From F23-D06 sp045600525 (lineage in GTDB: Bacteria; Bacteroidota; Bacteroidia; Bacteroidales; WCHB1-69), in contig JAZRYC010000156.1 in the NCBI GenBank assembly GCA_045600525.1, forward strand, positions 1-19,859: DNA of 19,859 nucleotides, given 5' to 3'. Made by a program: the position numbers and the translations under genes. Positions 6,807 to 14,274 of the stretch are shown here, piece after piece (position 1 is the stretch's first letter; the number at the start of each line of letters is the position of its first letter). The notes beneath the pieces were generated by a model. That model searched no databases and had not been told where the DNA came from. It worked only from the letters and a program-made list of their open reading frames with translations.

Positions 6807-7458
6807 CACTATCGGCATTCCTCATGCTTTTTTTTAACCATTCTAAATATATAATATCCTTTTCCTCCTCAGTCAATCTCCAATTGATATCGGAGTGTCT
6901 AAGTCTTTCGGAAAAGTTTGAAAGGATAATGGCGGCAGAATTGGAAATGTTAAAACTCTCGGTGAATCCGTACATGGGTATGAGTGCGTTGCAGTCTGCA
7001 TATTGAATCGCCTCATCTGAAAGCCCGGTAAGTTCTGTCCCAAATAGGAATGCGGTTTTGTTCTCAATGGGTAAGTCGTGAATGGTGGTCTTTTTTTCGT
7101 CTGGGAGTGTTGCGACTACGGTGTAGCCTTTTGCGTGCAAGTCATCAATACATTGTTTCATATTATGCTCGGAATGAGGGTATTGGTGGAGCGTAAGCCA
7201 TTTGTCCGCGCCCATGCTGATATCTTTGTGCACCTCAAATTCATTCCGGTTCTCTACGATATATGCATCCTGAATACCATAACAGTCGCAAGTCCTCATG
7301 ACGGCACTGATATTCTGTGTTTGGTAGAGGTCTTCAAGTACGACGGTGATGTGTCTGGTTCGATTGGCTAGTACTTCTAGTAGGCGATCTTGCCTATCTG
7401 GAGTGACAAATTGGGATAGGTGTTCAATGAGTTCTTTTCGTGTTGTATTGTCAGTCAT
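6778..7458 (-). CDS. trmH: TrmH-family tRNA (guanosine-2'-O)-methyltransferase
   Basis: A SpoU/SPOUT methyltransferase, most like TrmH, which 2'-O-methylates G18 in the D-loop of tRNAs using S-adenosylmethionine. From the ATG at 7458 the protein has 226 residues. Motif 1 is LEDLYQTQNISAVMRTCD (the N and R bind RNA and methyl donor), motif 2 is FLFGTELTGLSDEAI and motif 3 is IPMYGFTESFNISNSAAI, which together form the trefoil knot. An N-terminal helical region and a C-terminal tail extend beyond the core, as in TrmH rather than RlmB. A longer reading frame upstream runs through the hup terminator, so I reject that start. No clear own promoter was seen; it may depend on read-through from hup. 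Confidence 0.88.
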   Translation of the reverse strand: MTDNTTRKELIEHLSQFVTPDRQDRLLEVLANRTRHITVVLEDLYQTQNISAVMRTCDCYGIQDAYIVENRNEFEVHKDISMGADKWLTLHQYPHSEHNMKQCIDDLHAKGYTVVATLPDEKKTTIHDLPIENKTAFLFGTELTGLSDEAIQYADCNALIPMYGFTESFNISNSAAIILSNFSERLRHSDINWRLTEEEKDIIYLEWLKKSMRNADSVIRHYLQNH

Positions 7459-7479
7459 ATCGTAGCTCAATAAATGAAA

Positions 7480-7502
7480 GAAGCCCTTGGTACAAGGGCT
7501 TC
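7480..7502 (-). terminator. Terminator after the HU gene
   Basis: A perfect 10-bp stem GAAGCCCTTG/CAAGGGCTTC with a 3-base loop lies 22 bases downstream of the HU stop codon. On the minus strand it is followed by TTTCATTT, a modest T-rich tail. It separates hup from trmH, probably as a leaky terminator. Confidence 0.75.
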
Positions 7503-7524
7503 TTTTGTGGATTTTCAAACAAAA

Positions 7525-7794
7525 TTATTTAAGTTTTGCTAATTCAGCACCTGCTTTGAATTTAACGACTTTCTTTGCAGGGATGTTGATGACTTTCTTG
7601 GTTCTTGGGTTGTGACCTTTTCTTGCAGCACGTTCTTTAGCTTCAAAAGTACCGAAACCAACTAAGGAAAGTTTTTCGCCTTTCTTGAGTGCATCGCCAG
7701 TAGCGCACATGAATGCATTTAAAGCGTTTTTAGCTTGAACTTTGGTCAAACCGGCCTTTTCAGCCATTGCATCGATTAATTCACTTTTATTCAT
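7525..7794 (-). CDS. hup: HU-family DNA-binding protein
   Basis: A small basic nucleoid-associated protein that binds and bends DNA as a dimer. The 89 residues match the HU/IHF fold over the full length: helical N-terminus MNKSELIDAMAEKAGLTKVQAKNALNAF, the VGFGTFEAKERAAR strand region, and the DNA-inserting beta-arm RKGHNPRTKKVINIPA with its conserved proline, ending FKAGAELAKLK. The sequence is closer to HU than to IHF, but bacteroidal genomes carry several paralogues, so the exact role is open. It is preceded by its own TAnnTTTG promoter and followed by a hairpin. Confidence 0.96.
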   Translation of the reverse strand: MNKSELIDAMAEKAGLTKVQAKNALNAFMCATGDALKKGEKLSLVGFGTFEAKERAARKGHNPRTKKVINIPAKKVVKFKAGAELAKLK

Positions 7795-7837
7795 ACTCTT
7801 AAATTTTAAAAAAGTTAATTGGTTTTTTTAATGAGCG

Positions 7838-7845
7838 CAAATTTA
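7838..7845 (-). promoter_or_regulatory. Promoter -7 element (TAAATTTG) for hup
   Basis: The minus strand reads TAAATTTGCGC, which fits TAnnTTTG, about 44 bases before the hup ATG. It predicts a start near 7832 and an A/T-rich leader of about 37 bases. Confidence 0.65.
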
Positions 7846-7925
7846 GTAGATTTTGGGGAAATTAATGCGGAATCTGCTCATTTTTTGGATGTTATGTGAA
7901 AAAATACATTCATTGTTAATTTTAT

Positions 7926-7945
7926 AACCACATTCCCATGTGTTT
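7926..7945 (-). terminator. Possible weak terminator after fmt
   Basis: A 5-bp stem CACAT/ATGTG with loop TCCC (7929-7942) lies about 10 bases past the fmt stop and is followed on the minus strand by a T/A-rich run. The stem is short and has no pure T-tract, so this is tentative. Confidence 0.3.
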
Positions 7946-7951
7946 TCTATA

Positions 7952-8917
7952 CTAGAAAAGCAAATCAGTATAGGTGGATTTTCTGAAACCAAGAAGAAAA
8001 TCTTCCACTTTCATTCGTTTCTTCCCTTCTAATTGTAAGCTTTTTATGGAAATATCATAATTTTTTGAACATACATGCATTTTCTTGTGGTCAATGATGG
8101 TGATTTTGCCTGGTTGGTTTGTGCTTGTAGTTCCAGTTATTTCGGCTTCAAAAATTTTTATTCCGAGTGTTTTCCCTTGAGAATCTTCTTCGTTGTCATG
8201 ATAGTTGATTCGCGAAAAGGCGGCTGGATACGGAGATAATCCCCTAATTTTATTTAATATATGTTCGGCTGTGTCATTCCATGAAATGAGCATGTCTTCC
8301 TTGAAAATCTTAGGGGCGGTTTTTAGTTTGTCGGAGTGTGTCTGAGGAAAGGTGCAAATCGTTCCCTGTTCAATATCGGCCAAAGTGTTTACAGCTATTT
8401 CGGCTCCAGCGTACATGAGTTTGTCGTGGAGGCTTCCAGCAGTATCGTTTGGAGTGATTTCAACTTCCGTCTGTCGAATGATTTCACCTGTGTCGGTGTG
8501 CTCGTCAAGGAAGAATGTGGTAACGCCGCTCTTGGTCTCGCCGTTAATGATGGCCCATTGGATGGGCGCGGCACCTCGGTACTGTGGTAGGAGTGATGCA
8601 TGTACATTGAATGTTCCTTTGGGTGGAATACTGTACACGCATTGTGGCAGCATTCGGAAAGCAACAACTACAAATACATCAGCTTGAAGGGACTTCAATT
8701 GCTGAACAAAGTTATCGTCTTTCATCCGTTCGGGTTGTAGTAGCAAGAGTCCTTTGGCTTGGGCGTATTCCTTTACGTCGGAGCATTTGACCCGTTGTCC
8801 TCTTCCCGCAGGTTTGTCAGGAGTGGTAACCACTCCAACGACTTCATGATCAGTTTGGATGATTCGATCAAGAATAGTTACCGCAAATTCGGGCGTGCCC
8901 ATAAATACAATTTTCAT
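7952..8917 (-). CDS. fmt: Methionyl-tRNA formyltransferase
   Basis: Fmt transfers a formyl group from 10-formyltetrahydrofolate to initiator Met-tRNA in the cytosol. The 321-residue protein begins MKIVFMGTPEFAV and has the signature NVHASLLPQYRGAAPIQWAI with catalytic Asn104 and His106, and the later Asp142 in LDEHTDTGEI, completing the Asn-His-Asp triad. The C-terminal tRNA-binding domain is present, with GLSPYPAAFSRI marking its start. Its ATG overlaps the ribH stop in an ATGA, so translation is probably coupled. The three-gene run with the TPR protein and ribH is read from the promoter near 10170. Confidence 0.97.
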   Translation of the reverse strand: MKIVFMGTPEFAVTILDRIIQTDHEVVGVVTTPDKPAGRGQRVKCSDVKEYAQAKGLLLLQPERMKDDNFVQQLKSLQADVFVVVAFRMLPQCVYSIPPKGTFNVHASLLPQYRGAAPIQWAIINGETKSGVTTFFLDEHTDTGEIIRQTEVEITPNDTAGSLHDKLMYAGAEIAVNTLADIEQGTICTFPQTHSDKLKTAPKIFKEDMLISWNDTAEHILNKIRGLSPYPAAFSRINYHDNEEDSQGKTLGIKIFEAEITGTTSTNQPGKITIIDHKKMHVCSKNYDISIKSLQLEGKKRMKVEDFLLGFRKSTYTDLLF

Positions 8918-9429
8918 AGCGAGTTTTCTTTGCTGTTAGAAAGTTCTCTTTTCATTGAAATCATTTTTAGGCAGCTGACGGCCCCTTCGACACCCTTGTT
9001 TCCATATTTGCCGCCAGCACGGTCTTCTGCCTGCTGCATGTTGTTGGTGGTCAGTACACTGAATATGGCTGGTTTCTTATGTGCAAGACCGACTTGCATG
9101 ATTCCCTGTGCAACAGCTTGAGCGATGAAATCAAAGTGACGAGTCTCCCCCTGGATAATGCATCCAATGCAGATCACGGCGTCAAGATTCGGTGTGTTTT
9201 CAAACAGCATATCAGCACCGGAGGGGAGCTCGTAACTGCCGGGAACGTATTTGACGATGATATCTTCAGCGCTAAGGCCGTTTTCTAATAAGGAATCTAA
9301 TGCTCCTTTCAAAAGAGAATCGGTAATGTGGTCGTTCCATTCACTGACCACAATACCGATTCTTGTTTTTTGAGTAGAATTAAATTTAAAAGGAGCGAAT
9401 TCTGATAAATTTTTCTTCTTTTCTGTCAT
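8914..9429 (-). CDS. ribH: 6,7-dimethyl-8-ribityllumazine synthase
   Basis: Lumazine synthase condenses 5-amino-6-ribitylaminouracil with 3,4-dihydroxybutanone 4-phosphate in riboflavin synthesis. The 171-residue product has the ordered motifs VSEWNDHITDSLLKGA (substrate aromatic-binding Trp), VPGSYELPSGADML (62-75) and GETRHFDFI with the catalytic His98, then LTTNNMQQAEDRAGGKYGNKG. A short charged N-terminal extension (first about 20 residues) and a C-terminal serine/lysine tail go slightly beyond the core. It starts 5 bases after the TPR gene and overlaps fmt by 4 bases. There is no FMN riboswitch upstream; the other rib genes are elsewhere. Confidence 0.97.
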   Translation of the reverse strand: MTEKKKNLSEFAPFKFNSTQKTRIGIVVSEWNDHITDSLLKGALDSLLENGLSAEDIIVKYVPGSYELPSGADMLFENTPNLDAVICIGCIIQGETRHFDFIAQAVAQGIMQVGLAHKKPAIFSVLTTNNMQQAEDRAGGKYGNKGVEGAVSCLKMISMKRELSNSKENSL

Positions 9430-9434
9430 TATTT

Positions 9435-10139
9435 CTATTTGGAAACTTTTGATTTTGCTCTTTCAACATATTGGGCGATGCTCATTTTGTTGTACTCAGC
9501 ATAGAATCTGTTTTCAATTTGCTGATAGGCGTCAAGGGCGTCATTCCATTTACCGTCTCTTTCGTACATTTGTCCTAACTTAAAGAGGGCAATAGGTGTG
9601 AAATAAGGATCCTCGCCTTTGCATGCAGTCTTGTAATATTTAATGGCGGAACTGGCGTCACCTTGCTCGTCATAAAGATCACCAATGGTTGCCTGACATG
9701 CGTACCACATGATATCTTCTTTCTTTTTGAATTTCTTCAAATACTCCATGGCTTCGTCTTTCTGACCCAATTTCAAATAGCAGAGGCCAGCATAATAGTT
9801 GGCGGTGTTTGCTGTCTTTGTGAGTTTGTATCCGCTGGCGATGGAAAGGAATCCATCATGTTCGTCGTCACCGTCTAATGCGATATTCAGAGATGCGGTG
9901 TCCCCTGCCATGAAAAGACTGATGGGGTGAACGATTTGGGCAGAAGCTTCTCCGTTTTTCTTCTGAATGTAAAATCTATTGAAGAGGATAATGGCAATGG
10001 CCAAAACCAATATGCCGATAACAACTCCGTAGATTATATTTTGGTTTTTGTTGAAGAAAGCAAGAATCTTCGTTACAAAATTTTCATTTTGGGGTTCTTG
10101 TTCCGTTTTTTTACTGCCTAATTTTTCGTTATTTGCCAT
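9435..10139 (-). CDS. Membrane-anchored tetratricopeptide-repeat protein
   Basis: The 234-residue protein has a polar N-terminus rich in Lys, Glu and Gln, one membrane helix at about 35-54 (IIYGVVIGILVLAIAIILF) and a C-terminal domain of three to four TPR units from about residue 110. Visible TPR signatures are NYYAGLCYLKLGQKDEAMEYLKKF, ATIGDLYDEQGDASSAIKYYKTA and ALFKLGQMYERDGKWNDALDAYQQI. The layout (N-in helix, periplasmic TPR) recalls YfgM/ancillary SecYEG translocon proteins, and such a gene is commonly seen beside ribH in Bacteroidota. The specific partner is unknown. It is the first gene of the run leading to ribH and fmt. Confidence 0.85.
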   Translation of the reverse strand: MANNEKLGSKKTEQEPQNENFVTKILAFFNKNQNIIYGVVIGILVLAIAIILFNRFYIQKKNGEASAQIVHPISLFMAGDTASLNIALDGDDEHDGFLSIASGYKLTKTANTANYYAGLCYLKLGQKDEAMEYLKKFKKKEDIMWYACQATIGDLYDEQGDASSAIKYYKTACKGEDPYFTPIALFKLGQMYERDGKWNDALDAYQQIENRFYAEYNKMSIAQYVERAKSKVSK

Positions 10140-10166
10140 AATTTCTATTTATATTTTTTGAGGGCG

Positions 10167-10174
10167 CAAAAATA
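10167..10174 (-). promoter_or_regulatory. Promoter -7 element (TATTTTTG) for TPR-ribH-fmt
   Basis: The minus strand reads TATTTTTGCGC, an exact TAnnTTTG, 27 bases before the TPR gene ATG. It implies a start near 10160 and a leader of about 20 bases. Confidence 0.7.
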
Positions 10175-10202
10175 CACTTTTTTTTATATGTGCGATGGGG
10201 TT

Positions 10203-11135
10203 TTAATCCAAATTGTTCTTGCCCGGTAATATTTCTTTTAGCCAGTCGGTGAAAAGGCAAAGGTATGCTCTGTTGAAGATGTGCTTGAACATATATCGGT
10301 CTTCTTTCCGATTTTGAACTAAGTTTTCAGGATGGGTCAGCGGCATGATGGGGTAGGCATTTCGTCTGAGCCTGCGCAATTTTTTCTTGTTTTCCTTTTG
10401 GAATCCTATGTTCGTGACCAAATTTAGATATGGGGTGATACACAGTCCTTTATGGGCCCAGATATGAAGGTTGTATTGATAATCCCAATAGGTGGCGTTG
10501 TATTTCTTAATGATGTTGAAACGCTGGATCCAATAGATTTTTTGTTTTTGTTTTTTCATGTAGGGGGCAACGATTTTCGAAAAATCGTCAGACTCATATT
10601 GTTGCATAGAGTAGGAAAAGTCGCTTATCCTATTGCGCCAGGTGGCGAACCCCCAGGAGGAGGCGTATGCGGAGAAAAAGTAGGAACTGCCCCCTTTGCG
10701 CAGGCGTTTCCCGTATTTCTTTTTACTGCGATGCCTTAAATAGGTTCCTCCAATGCTGAAAATATGTTCATCGTTCCTGTATCTGCTCAGTAGTTCGGCG
10801 CAGAATGGGAAAAAGTCAAAACTTGGAAGGGTGTCTTCAAAAAGGATGATGCCTTCTTCTTCTTGACTGAAAAACCAATGGATGGCCTGCTCAATCATTT
10901 TTGATTTGCCAAGGTGTGATTCCTGCCAGTTCGTATGTAGTTGGCAGGGCCATTCAGGCAAGATGACGTCGCGCGTTTGATAAACACGCATTCGGTCAAG
11001 TGCTTGTGCGTCAATTTTGGGCCCGTCGCCTGCTACGTATAGTTGCGTGGGCTGCACGGTCCTAAGGACTTGAAAGACTTTGTGGGCCTCTTCAATCCTA
11101 TTATATACGATGAGCAATACAGGAACGTTGAACAT
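10203..11135 (-). CDS. Nucleotide-diphospho-sugar transferase-like (GT-A fold) protein, HlpA-like family
   Basis: A 310-residue cytosolic protein resembling bacterial sugar transferases often named hemolytic protein HlpA-like or GT2-like. The N-terminus VPVLLIVYNRIEEAHKVFQVLR and LYVAGDGPK (34-40) form the nucleotide-binding Rossmann region. IILFEDTLPSFDFFPFCAELLSRYRND (about 96-122) is the region that normally carries an acidic EDD metal motif. SSWGFATWRNRI and the aromatic middle section are also typical. Here the acidic motif reads FED instead of EDD, leaving Glu100-Asp101. Acceptor and donor are unknown; a surface glycan role is likely. It starts 9 bases after the DUF1015 gene and shares its transcript. 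Confidence 0.75.
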   Translation of the reverse strand: MFNVPVLLIVYNRIEEAHKVFQVLRTVQPTQLYVAGDGPKIDAQALDRMRVYQTRDVILPEWPCQLHTNWQESHLGKSKMIEQAIHWFFSQEEEGIILFEDTLPSFDFFPFCAELLSRYRNDEHIFSIGGTYLRHRSKKKYGKRLRKGGSSYFFSAYASSWGFATWRNRISDFSYSMQQYESDDFSKIVAPYMKKQKQKIYWIQRFNIIKKYNATYWDYQYNLHIWAHKGLCITPYLNLVTNIGFQKENKKKLRRLRRNAYPIMPLTHPENLVQNRKEDRYMFKHIFNRAYLCLFTDWLKEILPGKNNLD

Positions 11136-11144
11136 TGTGAGTGC

Positions 11145-12410
11145 TTAGGCTAATTCATGAATAACGAGGCCGGAGCGAAGCTTGGGCTCGAACCATGTTG
11201 TTTTTGGAGGCATGATGTTGCCAGTGTCTGCGATATCAATAATTTGTTGCATGGATACCGGGTAAAGTGCAAAAGCAACAGTCATTTCTCCGCTATCAAC
11301 GCGTCTCTTTAATTCTCCAAGTCCGCGAATACCTCCAACGAAGTCAATACGTTTGTCTGTGCGAAGGTCTTTGATTCCGAGAATCTTGTCTAAAACATGG
11401 TCGCTCAAAATCTTGACGTCCAAAACGCCGATAGGGTCGTTGTCGTTGTATTTGCCGGCTTTCGCTGTCATCTTGTACCAATGACCATCCAAATACATGC
11501 TGTGTTCGTGAAGCTTGCTCGGGGTGTAGATCTCAGTACCCATGTCTTCTACTACGTATGCGTCATTGAGGGCATTGAGGAATTGCTCTTTGTTTAAACC
11601 GTTAAGATCCTTTACAACGCGGTTATAGTCAATGACGTTCAATTGGTTGTCAGGGAAAATTACCGTCATGAAATAATTGTATTCTTCTTTGCCGGTATGG
11701 TTCGGATTATGCTCTTTCTTTTCTTGTCCAACTAAGGCTGCTGCGGCACTACGGTGATGACCGTCGGCGATGTACATGGCAGGAACCTGTTTGTCAAAAA
11801 TCTCTACCAGTTCGTCAATGAGTTTGCGATCATCAATGACCCAGAATCTGTGACCGAAACCATCTTCTTTGGCCACGAAGTCGTAAATGGGTTCTTTACA
11901 GGTAATGGATGCGACGATTTCGTCAATACGGGCAATTGCAGGATATGCAAAAAATACGGGCTCAACATTGGCATTGGTTATACGGACATGGCGCATGCGG
12001 TCTTCTTCTTTGTCCTTACGGGTGAGTTCGTGCTTTTTGATGATTTTATTTACGTAATCTTCGCTGTAGGCACATGCTACAATACCATATTGCCAGCGAG
12101 CGTTGGCATCCGTCGGGTTCATGCTTTGGGCATAAATGTAGAGCTTTTCTTCCTTGTCCTGAACCAACCAACCGTAATCCTTGAATGAGTTATAGTTCTT
12201 GACAACTTGCAAGTAAACTTCTGGATCGGTGTCCTTAATGCCTTCCGGAAGGTCGATTTCAGCCTTGGTGACGTGAAGGAGACTATAGGGATTTCCTGCA
12301 CATTCTTCGCGGGCTTCTTCGGAATTGAGCACGTCGTAGGGACGTGAAGCTAATTTTTCAACGATTTCTTTGGGAGGACGAAATCCTCGGAATGGTTTAA
12401 TAATAGACAT
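11145..12410 (-). CDS. DUF1015-family protein (function unknown; carries DGHHR motif)
   Basis: A 421-residue soluble protein of the DUF1015 family. The opening MSIIKPFRGFRPPKEIVEKLASRPYDVLNSEEAREE and the central ADGHHRSAAAAL (about residue 220) are family hallmarks. The DGHHR block is reminiscent of ParB/Srx-fold proteins, which include the free-serine kinase SerK, and in many Bacteroidota DUF1015 genes lie beside serC and serA. No ser genes are adjacent here, and a kinase role is only an inference. I start at the ATG at 12410: a -7 promoter element covers 12453-12460, so a longer start at 12455 would lie inside the promoter. It is followed at 9 bases by the glycosyltransferase-like gene. 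Confidence 0.85.
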   Translation of the reverse strand: MSIIKPFRGFRPPKEIVEKLASRPYDVLNSEEAREECAGNPYSLLHVTKAEIDLPEGIKDTDPEVYLQVVKNYNSFKDYGWLVQDKEEKLYIYAQSMNPTDANARWQYGIVACAYSEDYVNKIIKKHELTRKDKEEDRMRHVRITNANVEPVFFAYPAIARIDEIVASITCKEPIYDFVAKEDGFGHRFWVIDDRKLIDELVEIFDKQVPAMYIADGHHRSAAAALVGQEKKEHNPNHTGKEEYNYFMTVIFPDNQLNVIDYNRVVKDLNGLNKEQFLNALNDAYVVEDMGTEIYTPSKLHEHSMYLDGHWYKMTAKAGKYNDNDPIGVLDVKILSDHVLDKILGIKDLRTDKRIDFVGGIRGLGELKRRVDSGEMTVAFALYPVSMQQIIDIADTGNIMPPKTTWFEPKLRSGLVIHELA

Positions 12411-12452
12411 AGTAAAATATTTTTTGAATAGTTTTGTTAATAAATGAGGGTG

Positions 12453-12460
12453 CAAAGATA
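12453..12460 (-). promoter_or_regulatory. Promoter -7 element (TATCTTTG) for the DUF1015 gene
   Basis: The minus strand reads TATCTTTGCACCC, an exact TAnnTTTG, 42 bases before the chosen ATG. It is divergent from the wbpE promoter 80 bases away. Confidence 0.7.
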
Positions 12461-12542
12461 CGATTTTCGTTGAGATGAAGAATTCTTTGATACATATTTA
12501 CAAAGTAGTCGTTTATAATGATGCGATATCCAATGGAAATGC

Positions 12543-12550
12543 TATCTTTG
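12543..12550 (+). promoter_or_regulatory. Promoter -7 element (TATCTTTG) for the wbpE-led operon
   Basis: TATCTTTGCGC is an exact TAnnTTTG. It predicts transcription from about 12557, only 12 bases before the ATG at 12569, which excludes the in-frame ATGs upstream at 12518-12539. It should drive wbpE, wbpD and the T9SS cargo gene. Confidence 0.7.
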
Positions 12551-12568
12551 CGCTCCCTTTTTGAAAAG

Positions 12569-13693
12569 ATGAATATGTTGCCAATGGTTGACCTTCGGGG
12601 TCAGTATTTAAGAATGAAAGATGAAATAGATGCCGCTATGGGACGAGTCTTGGCTTCGTCACAATTTATTGCTGGCTCTGAAGTACACGAATTTCAAACA
12701 GAATTGGCTACTTATACGGGCGCAGATAATGTGGTGACGTGCGCGAGTGGAACGGATGCCCTTATGCTTTCGTTGATGGCGTTGGATCTTCATCCGGGAG
12801 ACGAAGTGATAACGGTACCCTTTACTTTTGTGGCTACTGCGGAGGTGATTGCCTTACTTGGACTGAAACCGGTTTTCGTTGATGTTCGTCCCGATACGTT
12901 TACCATGGACGTGGACCAATTGGAATCAGTGATTACGAAGAAAACGAAGGCCATACTTCCTGTTCATTTATTTGGACAATGTGCAGATATGGAATGTGTT
13001 CTCAAAATCGCAGAACGATATAAGTTAAAGGTGATAGAGGATTCGTGCCAGGCCATCGGCTCTACCATTACGTTTTCGGATGGCTCAGTACACCAGGCTG
13101 GAACAATGGGGGATATGGGATGTATATCTTTTTTCCCATCAAAGAATTTGGGCTGCTATGGCGATGGTGGAGCGGTCTTTGTGAAGGATTCTGGCTTGGC
13201 TGCCAAAATCGCTGCTATCGCGAATCATGGTATGGGACAACGTTATTATTACCAATATGTAGGAATTAATTCCCGATTGGATGCTTTGCAAGCGGCCATT
13301 TTACGAGTAAAACTTCGTCATCTTGACGAGTTTACTTTGAGACGCCGACAGGTGGCAGCCGCTTATGACCAGTTGTTGGCAGGTTGCCCAGGTATTATAA
13401 CCCCTGTGGTGGCATCTTATACAAACCATGTGTATCACCAATATACGTTAAAAGTGGATCCTCTCAAACGTCCTCAGCTGATGGATGCATTGGCCAGTGC
13501 GGGAATCTCAACGGCAGTATATTATCCTCAGCCACTTCATTTGCAAAAGGCCTATTCCTGGCTGGGTTACAGAAGAGGTGATTTCCCTGTTTCAGAATTA
13601 CTTGCAGAATGTGTGCTATCTATACCGATGCATACGGAATTGAATGATGAGCAAGTAAATTTTATTTGTAAGAATATTGTTAGTAAGTTATAG
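12569..13693 (+). CDS. wbpE: DegT/DnrJ/EryC1/StrS sugar aminotransferase, WbpE/WlbC-like
   Basis: A PLP-dependent aminotransferase that most likely converts UDP-3-keto-GlcNAcA to UDP-GlcNAc(3NH2)A with glutamate, cytosolically, on the way to UDP-2,3-diacetamido glucuronic acid. From the ATG at 12569 it has 374 residues. The N-terminus MVDLRGQYLRMKDEIDAAM, CASGTDALMLSLMAL, IEDSCQAIG (Asp158 to the PLP ring nitrogen) and FFPSKNLGCYGDGGAV (Schiff-base Lys192) are all present. The next gene encodes the matching N-acetyltransferase, which argues for WbpE over other DegT specificities. P. gingivalis PorR, needed for A-LPS and T9SS cargo anchoring, is of this type. The start is fixed by a -7 element upstream. 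The name is by family and context. Confidence 0.85.
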   Translation: MNMLPMVDLRGQYLRMKDEIDAAMGRVLASSQFIAGSEVHEFQTELATYTGADNVVTCASGTDALMLSLMALDLHPGDEVITVPFTFVATAEVIALLGLKPVFVDVRPDTFTMDVDQLESVITKKTKAILPVHLFGQCADMECVLKIAERYKLKVIEDSCQAIGSTITFSDGSVHQAGTMGDMGCISFFPSKNLGCYGDGGAVFVKDSGLAAKIAAIANHGMGQRYYYQYVGINSRLDALQAAILRVKLRHLDEFTLRRRQVAAAYDQLLAGCPGIITPVVASYTNHVYHQYTLKVDPLKRPQLMDALASAGISTAVYYPQPLHLQKAYSWLGYRRGDFPVSELLAECVLSIPMHTELNDEQVNFICKNIVSKL

Positions 13694-13695
13694 TC

Positions 13696-14274
13696 ATGAA
13701 TGTCTTTATACATCCTACCGCTGTGATTGATGACCATTGCCAAATTGGTGATGGCTCGCGTGTTTGGCATTTTACTCACATTATGTCGGATTGTTTTATT
13801 GGTCGTAATTGTGTGTTGGGTCAGAATGTTTTTGTCGCATCGGGCGTGACGTTGGGGAATGGAGTCAAGGTTCAGAATAATGTTTCTTTATATTCCGGCG
13901 TCATTTGTGAAGATGATGTCTTTCTGGGGCCATCTGTGGTTTTTACGAATGTACTTAATCCCCGTAGCTTCATAGAAAGGAAGCAGGAGTTTAAATCTAC
14001 AATCATTCGAAAAGGGGCTTCTATTGGAGCTAATGCTACTGTGGTCTGCGGCCATACTATTGGAAGATATGCCTTTGTTGGAGCGGGCTCCGTGGTAACA
14101 AAGGATGTGCCAGACTATGCCTTGTTTGTGGGGAATCCGGCTATTCAAACGGGTTGGATAAGTGAATATGGTTGTAAGTTGAATTTTGATGATCAAAACG
14201 AGGCGATTTGTCCGCAAAGCGGTCAACGATATCGTTTGATTGACGGATTAGTCCAAAGAATCATAGATGAATAA
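13696..14274 (+). CDS. wbpD: Left-handed beta-helix sugar N-acetyltransferase, WbpD/WlbB-like
   Basis: A hexapeptide-repeat acetyltransferase, probably acetylating the 3-amino group of UDP-GlcNAc(3NH2)A from acetyl-CoA. The 192 residues consist of a run of hexapeptide repeats from FIHPTAVIDDHCQIGDGSRVWHFTHI through IGRNCVLGQNVFVASGVTLGNGVKVQNNVSLYSGV to IGANATVVCGHTIGRYAFVGAGSVV, then VPDYALFVGNPA and a short C-terminal tail. VFTNVLNPRSFIERKQEF matches the active-site loop of WbpD-like enzymes. It begins 2 bases after wbpE and overlaps the T9SS cargo gene by 8 bases, so all three are one transcript. The upstream pathway genes wbpA and wbpB and the epimerase wbpI are not here. Confidence 0.87.
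   Translation: MNVFIHPTAVIDDHCQIGDGSRVWHFTHIMSDCFIGRNCVLGQNVFVASGVTLGNGVKVQNNVSLYSGVICEDDVFLGPSVVFTNVLNPRSFIERKQEFKSTIIRKGASIGANATVVCGHTIGRYAFVGAGSVVTKDVPDYALFVGNPAIQTGWISEYGCKLNFDDQNEAICPQSGQRYRLIDGLVQRIIDE

Noticed and set aside
10140..10202. FMN riboswitch controlling ribH
   Set aside because: The leader of the TPR-ribH-fmt transcript is about 20 bases and lacks any FMN element sequence.
12518..12568. N-terminal extension of the WbpE-like protein by 17 residues
   Set aside because: TATCTTTGC at 12543 is a promoter element within it, and aminotransferases of this family begin near MVDLRGQY.
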